Part shown: piece by piece, positions 1-12,161 of the stretch | Layout: each line of letters starts with the position of its first letter | Numbering within the stretch: position 1 is the stretch's first letter | Origin: Paracentrotus lividus | Lineage: Eukaryota; Echinodermata; Echinoidea; Camarodonta; Echinidae | NCBI GenBank assembly: GCA_940671915.1 | Contig: CALNVZ010003426.1 | Coordinates: 11,234,004-11,298,003, forward strand | Reading direction: 5' to 3' | DNA: 64,000 nucleotides | Position numbers and translations under genes: made by a program | The notes under the pieces: generated by a model | Seen by the model: the letters and a program-made list of their open reading frames with translations, nothing else | Database searches by the model: none | Told to the model about the DNA's origin: nothing

Positions 1-256
1 TATTTCATGGCACATTGTAAAACAGATGTGTTTAACTATAAATATAATTTCAAAGACAGTAGTTACAAATATAATAAATCTTAATTAAGCATAAGAGAGG
101 TACAGCCTGTGAGGCACACACTCCAAATCAGCCAATTCAAAGTCAAAGAGGAAAGGATTGCCTAATGCCACTCATACCAGACAATCCAAAAAAAAAAAAA
201 GAAAAAGAAAACCCACACAGTTTTAATCTCATAAAACCATTCTTTATTTCTTATAG
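1..256. other. Intron of the PTDSS2-like gene (partial)
   Basis: AT-rich sequence ending in a pyrimidine-rich tract and AG at 255-256. No other feature was seen apart from a short A-rich run near 190-210. Confidence 0.7.
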
Positions 257-370
257 ATGCTGATTATACGTGATTACTGGCTCTGTAATATTTTGAGCAT
301 AGCGTTTGAGATCATGGAGTACACCCTGGAACATCAACTCAATAATTTTGGAGAGTGTTGGTGGGATCAT
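257..370 (+). CDS. PTDSS2: PTDSS2-like coding exon a (38 codons)
   Basis: The acceptor is cttatag just before 257 and the donor is gtatgt at 371; both boundaries are phase 0. It encodes the MLIIRDYW...ECWWDH block. The first codon is ATG, but because the acceptor directly precedes it and the family has residues upstream, it is an internal methionine and not the start. Confidence 0.88.
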
Positions 371-3300
371 GTATGTACATTGTACATTTTGAAAAATACT
401 GATAATTGTATAATTGTGTGTGTATCCTACATGTAGTTTAATAAGTTTTTACTTACCATCAAAGCTGGGTTATAGTTTTGGTAAGATTGAATAATGAAAA
501 AGCAAAATGACTGTTACACCAAGTTTTTTAATGTTGAATCGTCGTGAAAAATGGAATTTGATCGTTAGACCGGATCTAGCACCCTCTTTAGGCATTGGTA
601 TTATTTCTTTTAACATAAGTCTTATGAATGATTATTTCATAGATTTCGCTTATTTTTTTTTTGGAAGCAAGGTACATCCTGAAAATTTCCTCTCCATCCT
701 TGCCTGCAAAGTTGTTTTATATTAAAATGAAAATATAGGTAATTTACCAGGACCCTGAGTATTGATATAAAACATCTTTATTGTAATATTATCCACACTT
801 ATACAAATTTTAGATCTCATTTTCAAGTGATTATGTGTTTTGTCATATGATATTTTATTATATCTCAAAGTATATTTTTAGATTTACCAAAAATATATCC
901 CAGCCTTAATAGTAAATCTGCCATCTATTGTAAATTTGATAGGAACATTTATCAACAGCCAAATGAATTCAATGACTCCATCCAGTGGAGGATCTAAAAT
1001 GCAACGATGAATGATCAATTTGGCAATTTTTACAATGCCATGCACATGTATGTCAAAAGTGACACTCGTGATGCAGTTATAAGAAGTTTCTTGCTGCAAT
1101 AGGACAGATCTTTGGACTAAAATTACTAGTCTGGTAATAGGTTTGGTTCTGTTTGAAATGAAATTAGTTAACTCCAGCAAATAACACAATCATTTAATAT
1201 CTATATGTAACATAAATTTAGTTAAGAGCGAAGAGCTCAATAAATGTACATAATCGAAGAAATTGAATAGTAAATATTAAATCATGAATTACATGCATGA
1301 ATGTTATTGTAGAACTATGAAAATGCATAAATTTATGTCTGCTTTCTAATCAGAGTTCACACCTTTAGTATTCAAAATTCATCTCAATTATAACACTTTT
1401 AGATATCAAAGTATGTCTGATGAGAGACCATGTTCAAACAATGTTTTTTGTTTTTTCAGTGGATCCTAGATTTCCTTGTATGCAATGGTCTAGGGATATG
1501 GCTAGGTATGCAGACACTCAACTATCTGAACATTAAAACCTACAGCTGGAGAGGCCTTTATCACATTCCATCTTACAGGTATGGTTATAATCAGACGTAA
1601 CTCGCACTGCGGTACGGTTGCAGGACTTGAGCTTATGACCCTTTCTTTCTTCTCTTCATTCTGTCTGGTCAAAATACCTATACTTTGTTTTCTGTTCTTT
1701 TAATTTATTAGAATTCTTTTTGCTTTACAAGAGCGAGGTCGGTACTTTATTAGAGACATATACGACAGATGCTTTGATTTTCTCGATTATCATCAAGCAA
1801 GGCTTTGTATTTACAAAAAAAAAAAAATAAAAAAAAATAAAGAAGATGTTTTCAACAGGAAAAATCCTAATTATATGATTTTCTTTAAAAAAAAGAAAAG
1901 AAGGAAAAGAAAAGAAAAGAAAAACGCAAATGATAAGGCGTTAATATTCATATAATGAATGAAAGCGCCGTAAAATATGAAAACAACAACAACAACAATC
2001 ATTCTACTGTCACAAAACAAAAAGGAAGCAAGTAACGTGTCCACCAATTTCGAGTTTTTGATGTCTTCATATTTTATTTAGTGCCAACTGCCTTCTGGCC
2101 AAGTTTCATTTATAAAAATTCATCCAGCTTAAAGGGATGCAGTAACATTGAATGATATTCAAATCACAATTTCTTGATTTAGCTCATTTTGTCAACATAA
2201 TTATAAACTTATAGGTCAGTCTGGTATCTCTTCAAAATTACAAGTTAATTGCTTGCTTTACTTTCGAGATATCAATGATTTCATACTCAAATTTAGTAAA
2301 CCATCTCGTGGTGAAAAACAAATTGCCATGTGCTTTTCAAGACACCCCACTTCCTGTCGTGTTCCCCCCGACCCTAGCGGGCTGGAGGGTTTGCTGCAAA
2401 GGGGTTGAAAATTCACTCGCGTTTGGCTGTTACACTGTTTTGTGGTAGTAAATGACTTCCATTTGATCTGAAATTTTCAGTAGTTTGTTTTTACTATTAG
2501 AGCAATATAATTTTATTCATCTTGATCTAATTGCTCTTGTTTTTGAAAGTTACTGTTTCCCTTTAAAGAAATTTAAGGTAAGACTTTTGGAGACTCCATT
2601 GACATCAATGTAAATGACAGATACATTTTTGTCTTTTACAGAAAATGTCATTTTTCAGAGTTGCTTCCTTTTATCATGGGACGGCAGTAATATTATTAAC
2701 CCGTTGCATACTAAGCCCGCATATATGCGGGCTGAAGAAACATAGAACATCCCTCTTGTCAACCGTTTATTTCACTCATGATTGCATACCGGTAAACATA
2801 TAAAGAACTTATATAATTTAAATCATCTGACATTGATCTATTTAAAGATGTCTTTGTTTCACCTTTAAATGAAAAGAATTTCTTGCAAGCATGCTTGACA
2901 ATTACGATTCATTCGGCTTTGTAAAAAGTTCTCAGTATACAACGGGTTAAGACCCCCACTATGATGCTGAATTGACAGGATACCGGCAAAATCACCATCT
3001 AGTGAGATTGGGGTGGGAGAAATCCAAACGTCCTATTTTTATCTTGATTGATTAAAATCATAGCATGAGCCATAATCATAGTGTGGTCGTGATGAGGCTT
3101 GTAATGTACCATCGCTTTGATGTGGCAAGATCGTAACAGCGTCCCTCTCCCATCGTAACGTTGTTGTCGGCGTAGGTAACGTTACGAACAACTTTACGAA
3201 CGACTGGAACATGTTCTTGTGTGCTAAACTAAGCACATGCTTTATAATGTAGCGCAAAAACTGATCACCAGTCATTCGTTAAGTCATCCATAGCTTACGA

Positions 3301-6300
3301 CCAACTTGGTGAAACACCACACTGTTCTAAAGTCCTACCTTATGTTAGAGAATTCCCTGTAACTTATTTGATGTAAAAACATTTTAACTTTGTACCTGGT
3401 CAGACTCTTCGGTATACCAAGACTTCATTGTAAGATTATTGGCTTGAGTCTGTGAACCTCGTCACAACAGGAGTAGACTGTATATAAATACTCTACAGTG
3501 CGTCCCAGATAAAAGTATACCCAACTTTGAGAGCCTCGTATTAAAATTGTATAACTTATATGCAATTAATTTTAATTTCATGACAAAGAGTAACTCATAT
3601 TCTATCTAATGATACCAAAATCATACTAATACTGTCATGGATGACTGAACACTTGAGTGTTTAAAAACATTGGTCAAAAGTGATCTGTACCAAGTTGTCT
3701 GAGAAGCAGCCCTGGCTCTCTGATCATTCATTGTTTGTTTGAGGTCAGCCTTCCTGAGTCCATTCATTAGGCACAAAGGATTACTTGATCTATTGAAATG
3801 CAAGGGCTGCTTTTGCTCAAACTTGGGACAGGGCACTTTTTACGCTTGTTTTTTAAAGCCCAACTGCTTAGTCATCCGTCACAACACAGATATAAGTTTG
3901 GTATCATTGAAAAGAATATGAGTTGCTCTTTATCATGATATATATTTCAAGGTCACACAAGCTATGCTATTTTAATATGAGGCTCTCAAAGTTGGGTATA
4001 CTTTTTTCTGGGACGCACTGTATATAAATATTGATAGGAGTAAGCTCGCCATTATTGAGGAAATTGACATACTGGGGGCGTTTCATGAAAGGACTTTTAT
4101 GTGACAAATTTGCTCTCAGCCAATCAGATGCAAACATTTCAATAGCTTATAACAGTTTATAGGGAGAATCAGTGAATATTTGTTTCATGAAATGCTCCCC
4201 AGGTCTCTGAAGAGCTCAGAAATCCTATTTAGCAAGCTGTGTAGAAATGACAAAATTCACCATTTTCTAGCCATTTTCAAGAGGGCTACAAAATGGCGAT
4301 AAAAGAGAGATTAGAGATTCAGCTACAGAACGGCAAGGCTATTAACCTATTCTATTCTCCGAAAAGAGCAAGAAAAGAGAGGGAAAACAGCTAGAAAACA
4401 GCCAGTGGCAGAAGAGGGCTTGCTCATTGTGAATGAAATCATATAAATGCCACTTTTTATTCAGTTCAAGTGAAATTTAAAAAGATGGGGGTATGATAGC
4501 ACAGTACAAAACAAGAGGTGGTATAAGGATATGCTACAAGGTTAAAAACCAAGTTAACAATTTGTAATCTTATATAAAGCTTATATCATAGTCACATCCC
4601 CATCCCTGGATGTTGCCTGTAAGCATAATTGTTGTATTTTATATAAGTTAAAATAAGTCATCAACAACTTGAATAGCTATTTTTTCTCTGTCTCTTTTCT
4701 TGTTTCAGGGGCAAGTTAAAACGGATGATTCTTCAGTTTACACCATATAGCTGGACTAAGTTTGAATGGAGACCAACTGAAAACCTTAGCCGATGGTTGT
4801 CTGTCCTTGCCATAGGCTTTTTTGTAAGATCATTATTCCATATTTGTGTGACACTAAACAGACAGTCATTGCTATTAAATCTGTTACATAGGACTTTTGA
4901 AATATCTTAGTCTTAGAGAAAAAAAATAATTCTACTTTGATGTAAAGGGTTAAACACTATTGAACGTAAGAAGAATACTTTGGCAACTTTTACTAGATAT
5001 TTCCTTCTGGGCAATGTGTTGTATTTTCTTTTCCTTGGTCATCTGGTTTGTTTTTTTACATGATAATTTGATTTCTTTTTACTCTTTAACCCGTTGTATA
5101 CTAAGCCCGCATATACATGTACATGTATGCGGGCTGGAGAAAGATAGAACATCCCCCTTGTCGACCGTTTATTTCACTCATAATTGCATAAACATATAAA
5201 GACATTAAATAATTTAAATTCTCTGACAAATATCTATTTAAAGATGTCTTTGTTTCACCTTTAAATGAATATAATTTCTTGCAAGCATGCTAGACAATCA
5301 CGATTCATTCGGCTTTGTAAAAGTTTCTCAGTATACAACGGGTTAATGCTGTAGAAATATGAATAATTCGGCACAGCATCCATGATGCCGGAAGATCCAG
5401 TTAAGCTCATCATTAAGAGCATGACTTGAAGTATCACTGAATTTTATTGTGATTATATTCGCCATTTAATGTTCATAACTTTCAGTGGACGCTGTCGGAG
5501 TTGAACACATTCTACCTCAAGACAGTCCTATGGATTCCTCCACCACACTTCATTAACTGGGCTAGACTGGTCGTTCTCGTCCCTATTGCTTCCGTAGCAT
5601 TGAGGGAGACATACCAGTATATTGAAGATCCGTAAGTCAGACACTTTTGACCTTTGACCTTTGACCTCTAATATTTCGGGCAGTAGCTAATCTTCTTGAG
5701 TTAACTTTCAGAAATTTGTATCTCTTTCGCAGCATGTTTTAGTCTCTTGAAGTGGAGATTCAATGTTCTTCCATTATATAATGATAAATCACTTAATGTA
5801 GTTTACTTGAGATTTTACCCAGTTACATGCAGATGAAAACTTTCAAGTTTTCTTATATTTTCTATTAATAGTAAAATTTGTATAATTACAGCATATAACA
5901 TATAGATCAATTTTTAACAATACAACACTGAAATTAATTAATCTATTTATATATCTTTTTATTAATTTAATGATTTATTCATTTTTTTCCTCTTTCAATT
6001 TTTCATATATTTACTGTTGATAGTACAACTTACATATTTGCAACATATAACGTCTAGATGAATTTGTACAATACAATAAGAACATGAAATTAAAAGGGAA
6101 GGAGGCTGACTAAAAAGCATTAGAGTAAATCAGTTGTGAAATTTCTTTAAAAAAAAGTTTACTTTTACTTGCCTTGGTGTTGATGGCTTTGAGGTATATG
6201 GTAACAATATTAAAGCTGGTGTATAGTTTCGGGAGAAAGAAAAATTGATTTTGATTCACATTAAGATAAATTGTGAAAGATTGACTCCAATAACAATAAT

Positions 6301-7606
6301 AAAGCAAATTATAGTACTTGAAATCTCGTTTCATTGTCTTTATTTCATAATATAAGTATAAAAAAGATAAGTCGGGGACCCATCTCATGTTAGCACTTAA
6401 ACCAATGGGGATTCTCTTGTGTGGGTGTTACACACAGATCGTTCGCACAAATTCACGCCGTGACCTCCGGCGTGCGAACCTGTCAGCAGAGGTCTAAACG
6501 GCATTTATATTACGCTTCATTCAAACATTTTCAATGAAATTCATCGGAAATAATGAAAGGAAGGTCACAAGATCTCTCACACATATATTTTAGTGCAATG
6601 TGGACAACATGTAACTACATTTGATCGGTTTTGTGCCAATTTCTTTTTTGTTACCAAAACTATACACCAGGGCCCGTATTCCATAAACTAATAAGCAATT
6701 TGTCTTAAGTCTATGTATTTTTCTAAGATTTTGTCCAAGAAAAAAAAAATTCTTAGCCTTTACACCAAACATGTTAAGCACTTTGTCTGAGGTCAGAAAG
6801 CATCAAGTAAAAGTCTGAATTTTATTAATATATCGTCATTTTTAATTTTTGTGGTGTGAAATGAGCTTGCCATATAATCAACATTAATGTTAAGCCACTA
6901 GGTAGTAGGCTTAAAGTTAGGATAAAATTCTCATTTTGTATGTGCGATTTGAAGGTGCAATTCCATTTAAGTCTTTTGACTGAGCAAAAATCTAAGAATT
7001 TATGCTTCACTGCCAAAAATAGGCTTGAACAGAATTCTTAGTAAGCCGTATATATGGAATACGCATTTTAAAGATAAGCAAAAATGCTTAAATTTTATGC
7101 TTTTATGGAATACGGACCCAGGTTTAATTTACACCCTCACTTTTCATTACAGGTATTGTAAGAAGTTTGGCCAGCAGTCTTGGGTGCTGGTAGCAATCAT
7201 GGTCACAGAGACCCTCATCTCAGTCAAGTTCCAGTACGATGTCATCACCAAGCCCCCACCACGCCCCATCGCGACCGCCTGGATCATCTTCTTCCTTGCT
7301 CTCATCATCTGGACGGTCTGGCGTTTCTGCATATGGTCCCCGACCCGGTGGCACAGCCACAGCAACCCTCCCGAACCTCAGGGAGTGGTTAGAGGCAACG
7401 GTCAAGTGGACGGAGAAGACCAGAAGGTTAGTCGGACGGTCGAGACGACCCAGATGGTAAGTTCGGTCAGCTCGGTCACCAAGCGGACTTCGGCGGCGTC
7501 ATCGCGGATGGTTGGACCAGATGGGGATGGGATGGACAACGGTTTTGAGAGTCATGGAAACCCTTACGCGACACGGTCGAAAAAGCGTGTGGTCAATGGG
7601 AAATAG
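257..7606 (+). CDS. PTDSS2: Phosphatidylserine synthase, PTDSS2-like, 3' five exons (5' partial)
   Basis: Five exons join in frame: 257-370, 1460-1578, 4709-4823, 5486-5631 and 7153-7606 (TAG stop at 7604-7606), giving about 315 residues. Recognised by family motifs: [39 protein letters not shown], a membrane-embedded [12 protein letters not shown] segment and QQSW. The DYW/EHQL/PYSW wording is closer to vertebrate PTDSS2 than PTDSS1. The family makes phosphatidylserine in the ER/MAM membrane by exchanging the head group of phosphatidylethanolamine (PTDSS2) or phosphatidylcholine (PTDSS1) for serine. Several hydrophobic helices are visible, followed by a polar tail rich in Ser, Thr and Arg ending VVNGK. 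The N-terminal quarter, including the start codon, must lie upstream of base 1. All splice sites are GT/AG and phases match. The paralogue call rests on eye comparison; the enzyme family is secure. Confidence 0.9.
371..1459. other. Intron of the PTDSS2-like gene
   Basis: AT-rich sequence bounded by GT at 371 and AG at 1458-1459. Small open frames inside (507-725 plus, 884-1189 minus) show no motif or coding-like composition and are taken as chance. Confidence 0.75.
1460..1578 (+). CDS. PTDSS2: PTDSS2-like coding exon b
   Basis: The polypyrimidine tract and acceptor ttttttcag precede TGG; the donor is gtatgg at 1579. The exon starts in phase 0 and ends with two bases of an Arg codon. It encodes [16 protein letters not shown] and a segment ending in HIPSY, the part that in vertebrate PTDSS2 precedes the GKMKR stretch. 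Confidence 0.88.
2133..2562. mobile_element. TTAA-flanked MITE, AGGGATGCAGTAAC family, copy 1
   Basis: Flanked by TTAA at 2129-2132 and 2563-2566. The left end reads AGGGATGCAGTAAC and the right end, reversed, AGGGAAACAGTAAC. Internal sequence matches a second copy at 25965-26416, including the phrases about 'ggtcagtctggtatctcttc' and 'cgagatatcaatgatttcat'. No open frame. The TTAA duplication with purine-starting ends suggests a Kolobok-type rather than piggyBac-type parent; this is inference. It lies in the exon b/c intron of the PTDSS2-like gene. Confidence 0.75.
2700..2946. mobile_element. TTAA-flanked MITE, CCCGTTGYATACT family, copy 1
   Basis: TTAA at 2696-2699 and 2947-2950 flanks ends reading CCCGTTGCATACTAAG and, reversed, CCCGTTGTATACTGAG. 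A perfect subterminal palindrome GCCCGCATATATGCGGGC follows the left end. Termini starting CCC with a TTAA duplication are typical of piggyBac derivatives. It is 247 bp, noncoding, inside a PTDSS2-like intron. Confidence 0.8.
3496..4020. mobile_element. TA-flanked foldback MITE, CAGTGCGTCCC family, copy 1
   Basis: TA at 3494-3495 and 4021-4022. Ends read CAGTGCGTCCCAGA and its complement, and the inverted arms extend through 'cccaactttgagagcctc' and further inward, about 150 bp in all. TA duplication and CAGT ends point to a Tc1/mariner-type parent. The small open frames on both strands inside are by-products of the arms. Confidence 0.8.
4074..4200. mobile_element. Short MITE, GGGGGCGTTTCATGAA family, copy 1
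   Basis: Left end GGGGGCGTTTCATGAA and right end tttcatgaaatgctcccc form an inverted pair; the core 'ctctcagccaatcagatgca' is shared with the copy at 15437-15574. It sits directly downstream of the CAGTGCGTCCC element. Confidence 0.7.
4709..4823 (+). CDS. PTDSS2: PTDSS2-like coding exon c
   Basis: The acceptor is tgtttcag and the donor is gtaaga at 4824. It completes the split Arg codon, then encodes [15 protein letters not shown] and a segment reaching LAIGFF. The QFTPYSW motif is diagnostic of phosphatidylserine synthases. Confidence 0.9.
5090..5342. mobile_element. TTAA-flanked MITE, CCCGTTGYATACT family, copy 2
   Basis: TTAA at 5086-5089 and 5343-5346; ends CCCGTTGTATACTAAG and, reversed, CCCGTTGTATACTGAG. 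It is nearly the same as the copy at 2700-2946, with the subterminal palindrome expanded by an acatgtacatgta insert. It lies in the exon c/d intron, just 266 bases after exon c. Confidence 0.8.
5486..5631 (+). CDS. PTDSS2: PTDSS2-like coding exon d
   Basis: The acceptor is ctttcag and the donor is gtaagt at 5632. It encodes the [20 protein letters not shown] helix region and a following hydrophobic stretch ending with QYIEDP. The last codon is split two to one with the next exon. Confidence 0.9.
5632..7152. other. Last intron of the PTDSS2-like gene
   Basis: AT-rich intron bounded by GT at 5632 and AG at 7151-7152. Near 6670-7120 it holds a loose inverted pair ('ggcccgtattccataaa' at 6671 and 'atggaatacggaccc' near 7105), probably an old MITE with no clear target duplication. 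Confidence 0.6.
7153..7606 (+). CDS. PTDSS2: PTDSS2-like last coding exon with stop
   Basis: The acceptor is tcattacag; the exon completes a Pro codon and reads [10 protein letters not shown], two more hydrophobic helices, then a polar tail of about 70 residues with Ser/Thr-rich stretches and a basic end. It is GC-richer than its surroundings, as expected for coding DNA. The open frame extends artificially upstream to 7025 through the intron. Confidence 0.9.
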
Positions 7607-8082
7607 GATGTAATTAAGTACTATAAAAAAATGTTTTAACTCATCGACTAATAAGTTCTGTCCTTTCTATGGTCCTTATGTGCGAAGCATCTGGTTGGTT
7701 TGATGTTTATGTTTCTTGGTCTGTCTCTCTATAATCCGTTCCAACCATTGGAGAGCAAACAAACGCGTTTTTTAAAAAGAGGGGAAAATAAGGTGTGATT
7801 ATTAAAGATAAGTTTTGTACCGACACACAGAGGCGTCGGAAGGCTCTGCGAAAAGAAAGGATTGGAGAGGCAAGCCATTGTGTGGGAACAATGGCTTGGA
7901 CCTCCAATGCTTTGTCTCCTGAGAGCCTATCGACGCGTCTGCTGACACAATATGAAATAATTTATGACACATTCCCCCTTTTTCATGTTTTGTTTGAATA
8001 CATATATTCAAGTTTGAAGATTAAAATCTACATAAATTTTCCCCCATGTCAAAACTAATTACAGTATTCTACCAACTGTTAA

Positions 8083-8162
8083 CCCGTTGAGAGCGGGAAC
8101 CGGGTATACCCGGGTCCCGTCTAACATCCTCATGGACGGGAACCGGGTATACTCGGTTCCCT
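8083..8162. repeat. CCCGTTGAGAGCGGGA end-like repeat beside TTAA
   Basis: TTAA at 8079-8082 is followed by CCCGTTGAGAGCGGGAAC, and an internal near-duplicate 'gggaaccgggtata' occurs at 8096 and 8139 around a palindromic gggtataccc. This looks like the left end of another piggyBac-type MITE; no matching right end was identified, so extent is uncertain. Confidence 0.45.
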
Positions 8163-8898
8163 AATGACCACAACTTTATCGCCAAATACCCCCTAAAATT
8201 CACCTTTTGTACTACTTTTGTTAAATTTTTGCTATACACAGTAGTTAATTTATGAAATGAGCAATATGTTGTAGTGAAAAACATGTCATAACTATTTGAC
8301 ATATTTACTAAACTTTTTAAATAGAAATTTTTCTCAGGCACTCAGAAAGAATTGCGTCAACCAGTGTATATACATGTAAGCGACCATCAGCGATTTTTAG
8401 CATTTTCGGTTTCGCTGATCCTCCTTTGTACTACATTTATTGTTAGCCCATGACAATTCAATGGATCAGCGCAAAGTATGAGTGATTTTCTAACATGGGC
8501 GCGCACACACAAAAACCCGGATGTATATCTGGAGAAATAAAGAAGTATCGATCGGTGGCTTAGCTGAGAAGAAAACTATTCTTTAAAATTAGAAACGGGT
8601 CGATATCTAACCTAAATTACTAACAATATCTATCTTACCCCCAATTAGTACATAAAAAGAAGAGGATATACAGCTTAGTTTAAATTTTGTAAGAAATGAA
8701 AAGAAAAGAGTGAAGAGAGAGTGTGTTCAAGAATTCAAGTCGGCAACCAAAGGACTGGAATTCATTTTTGTTCCTTTGCAACTAGTTTATCTAGCCATGG
8801 TATAAGAAAATTCAATACATTCAATAAGCGATCTTTAAATAGGGATAACACTAAACAAAAAAAAAGCAACCCTTTCTCCACCTTGTTCCAGACTCATT

Positions 8899-9151
8899 AT
8901 GCGGCGGTCACAACTCGCCGTACCTTCGACGTTCAACTCCCTACGATGGATTTCGTAGAAAATTCGTGCGTCGGAGTACCTTGAAGGTACAATGCATGTA
9001 TGACGTGCGAGGAAGTTTTTACAATACCCGTACTACAGAAACGCAGGAATCGCAGAAGTTGACCCAGGACCTGTGGTGGCATTGCACATGCAACGCAGGC
9101 CTACCTGATGGCACGTGCCCCGTAGCCTACGACGAGTTGTGACCGCCGCAT
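8899..9151. mobile_element. MITE with ATGCGGCGGTCACAACTCG terminal inverted repeats
   Basis: Left end ATGCGGCGGTCACAACTCG at 8899 is repeated inverted at the right end (cgagttgtgaccgccgcat, ending 9151), with further pairing into cgccgta/ctacgac. The element is 253 bp and noticeably GC-richer than its surroundings. The shadow open frames at 8721-8984 and 9033-9269 run across its ends and are not genes. Confidence 0.75.
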
Positions 9152-10320
9152 TAGGTGTAAAACATTTTCTTTCAGCCCAAGACAAGATACTCAGTTTACA
9201 AACTGGAGGAATGCTTTTCTTGTTCACAATATTATTATCTTTTCTATGTAGTAATATCGAGTTTGACATGGGAATGTAGAATATTCAATTATGTAGTTGT
9301 AAGGGGCAATTGAAAACTAAGTACACCAAAAACATTATTATTTATAGAAAATATTATATATTTGGAAAAAAAAAATCAAGCTTCACTTCAAATGTCCATT
9401 ACCATTAAGCGTGCGACCAGACTACGCATAAGCGATTTGACCAGAGCCCGCACGCGCGGACAGGGTTGTCTCTTTTTTAATCTCGTCTCGGGGTAATGAT
9501 ATCAGGTCAAACAATTTCGTCGTCAACGGTTAATGTAGCCTTTAATATATGAAAGTACCTTAGAATTGTGTAATATTAATATTCTGTCTTATTTCTGTAT
9601 TATTTTGTACTATGTTTGATATTGGTATGCAATATTGTCAAACATATAATTCACCATTCTATTCCCTTTTATCCCATTACATAGCAAACCAGTGCACTTC
9701 TAAAGAGTAGGGATATTTTTGCCCTGCTTTAAGATTACAAGACATTTGTTCCTCTACAAATTTCTTACACTAATCGAATGACTGGACTTAATATTATACC
9801 TTTCCCTAAATCTGACATAAAATCCTGTTAAAACCCTATATCCTACATCACAGACCAAATAAAGCTGGGAGCAAATACTGTGTCATCCGCTTTTATATAG
9901 CTCCGGTAGCCAGTACCCATTTGGCAAATACATACAATTAACTTAGTGTTTTGCCAAGGAACTTTAGTAAAATGGCCAGGTTTTAAGCAGCGTAGTGTAC
10001 ATTGTGATTGACAAACTGTGACTTATTCAGTAGATTATAACAAATGATCACTGGACACCAGCCTACACATTCCTGAATATTCCTCTTTAGAAATCTCCAA
10101 ACTATTTTGTAGCAGAATTTGAATAGTAGAATATAATGATGGAAAGCTGGTTTCTCGCTTATTCATATCTAAAAACTGAGGATGCTTTAGAAAAGTGTAA
10201 GATTATTCCTGTCCATGCAGATTAGTTTGAAGACTGAAAATTATCATGAGATATAATTCAAATTGTAATTCTCATTTCCCTTGAAGAAAACTGTAGTCGT
10301 TTTTGATTATGTGAGTTATA

Positions 10321-10893
10321 CAGTCTGTGTCAAATAAAATGGTACAGTTAGAAAACAATTTTTTATAGTATGAAGATTAATAACAACCTGGTATTGTTTG
10401 ATATTTTCATAAAGCTAGAAAATCAGAATTTCTTCTGCAATTTTTTTCATCACATTTCGTGCAGTATTTTTTGAGATATGACTAATTTTCTTCAATCAAG
10501 AATAATCCTTTTTTTGCACGCCGTCCCATGCCTTTGCGTATGATTTCGCATAAAGACCATGAATTCGGTGCTCCAGAACAATAGACGTGCATAATTTTGA
10601 TTTATTCCTCGTCGCATAAAACTTAGCATAACTTTTGTTTTACAAAAGCGAATTATACAGGACAAAGGGCATCAGCAAGAAAAATCTTTTGGCTTTAATT
10701 TTGATTTATTCCTCGTCGCATAAAACTTAGCATAACTTTTGTTTTACAAAAGCGAATTATACAGGACAAAGCGCATCAGCAAGAAAAATCTTTTGGCTTT
10801 AATTTGACACCATAAACACGGATTATATGAAAAGATTTCACACCTACATGATTTTTTCCCCGACTGTACCATTTTTTTTTTTTACACAGACTG
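10321..10893. mobile_element. TA-flanked MITE, CAGTCTGTGTCAAAT family, with internal tandem duplication
   Basis: TA at 10319-10320 and 10894-10895; ends CAGTCTGTGTCAAATAAAAT and, reversed, CAGTCTGTGTAAAAAA followed by ATGGTACAGT on both sides. Related copies lie at 40303-40712 and as an arm at 37878. Inside, a 104-bp unit is repeated head to tail (10593-10696 and 10697-10800) with almost no change. Confidence 0.8.
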
Positions 10894-11016
10894 TACATGT
10901 GATGTCCATGTAATGTAGACATCCAGATCTTTTTAAAAGTAATCTGAGACAGTGGCTCCTTGCATAATGAAGATGTGACATAAACATGATTGTATTGATA
11001 AATTAAAGTAGATTAA

Positions 11017-11600
11017 AGGGGAAGGAAACCCTAGGAATTCATTAAATTGTACAAAAACAGGAAAATCAAAGAAGCTGATCAATGAAAATTTGAGAAAAAA
11101 TGAATGAATAATAAGAAAGTTATGAGCACTTGAATGTTGTGATCACTACTGCTATGGGGATCCTCAAATTGGCAACGGGCTCAAGATGTGTGATGTCATA
11201 CATGAACAACTTCCCCATTACTTTTGTACATATTTCACTCAAATTGTCTTTTTTTATTAATTCCGTTAAAAGATCTGAGATTCTTTTCATGGGAGGACAT
11301 GTAATACAAGTTCACAAAATATAATCATGTGTGAAGAGTCTGTACTACCATTAGAATGAGGAAAAAGACGGATTTTTGATAGTTTTTTTGTATGTCATAT
11401 GGGAGAGTTGTTCATGTGTGACTTCACACATCTTGGGCCTGTTGCCAGTGTGAGGATCTCCATAGCGTTAGTGATCACAACATTCAAATGCACATTACTT
11501 TCTTATTATTTATTCAATTGTTCTCAAACTTTCTTTAATCTGTTTCTTTGATTTTTCTTGTTTCATACAACTCAACTGAATCCTAGGGTTTCATTCTCCT
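11017..11600. mobile_element. TTAA-flanked foldback element, copy 1
   Basis: TTAA at 11013-11016 and 11601-11604; ends AGGGGAAGGAAACCCTAGGA and, reversed, AGGAGAATGAAACCCTAGGA. Inverted arms of about 200 bp include 'gctatggggatcctcaaatt' on the left and its diverged complement on the right. The same internal phrase occurs in the element at 16982-17562, so they are one family. Confidence 0.8.
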
Positions 11601-12161
11601 TTAATACAATTAATCTAAATTTGATGAATTGAATCAGATTAATACAAAAAATCCAGAAATGTATTAAATGTTACACTAATACAATAATTGAAATCTATCA
11701 ATTAAAAAACACACAAATGCCTTGAAATGTCCTTGTTGAAATATCTGTAGTTTGCAAAATATGTAAGACTGTATTTTAGTGCCTAACTACCATGAAAAAG
11801 TGTTTGCAATTGTCCTTAGCTTTATGAAAGCACCATTGTTTCTTGTCACTTCATGCAATATTTAGATATGCGTATATTAATGTGCACGTAATTGGTTATT
11901 TATTGATTGAATTGATAGTCCTTTTTAAGTAAATTAATTGATGCAATATGTTTGACTGTCATTTAATTTTTTTTTTGTAAAATCAAGGATTTGCATCTAG
12001 TTCTATTTCTGTTAATATGAAATGTTGAAACCTGTTTTCCTGTTGATTTTTAAAAATATATTAGTGTAATTTATATGCTGCCTCAGTCAGTATCATATTT
12101 TTTGTGCCTTCTTTCCTCTGTACAAATATTGGACTTCATCAAGTTTATTATTACATGTATC

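Noticed and set aside
7180..7460. Several overlapping open frames on both strands over the last PTDSS2-like exon
   Set aside because: They are shadows of the GC-richer coding exon; only the frame continuing the phosphatidylserine synthase reading makes family sense.
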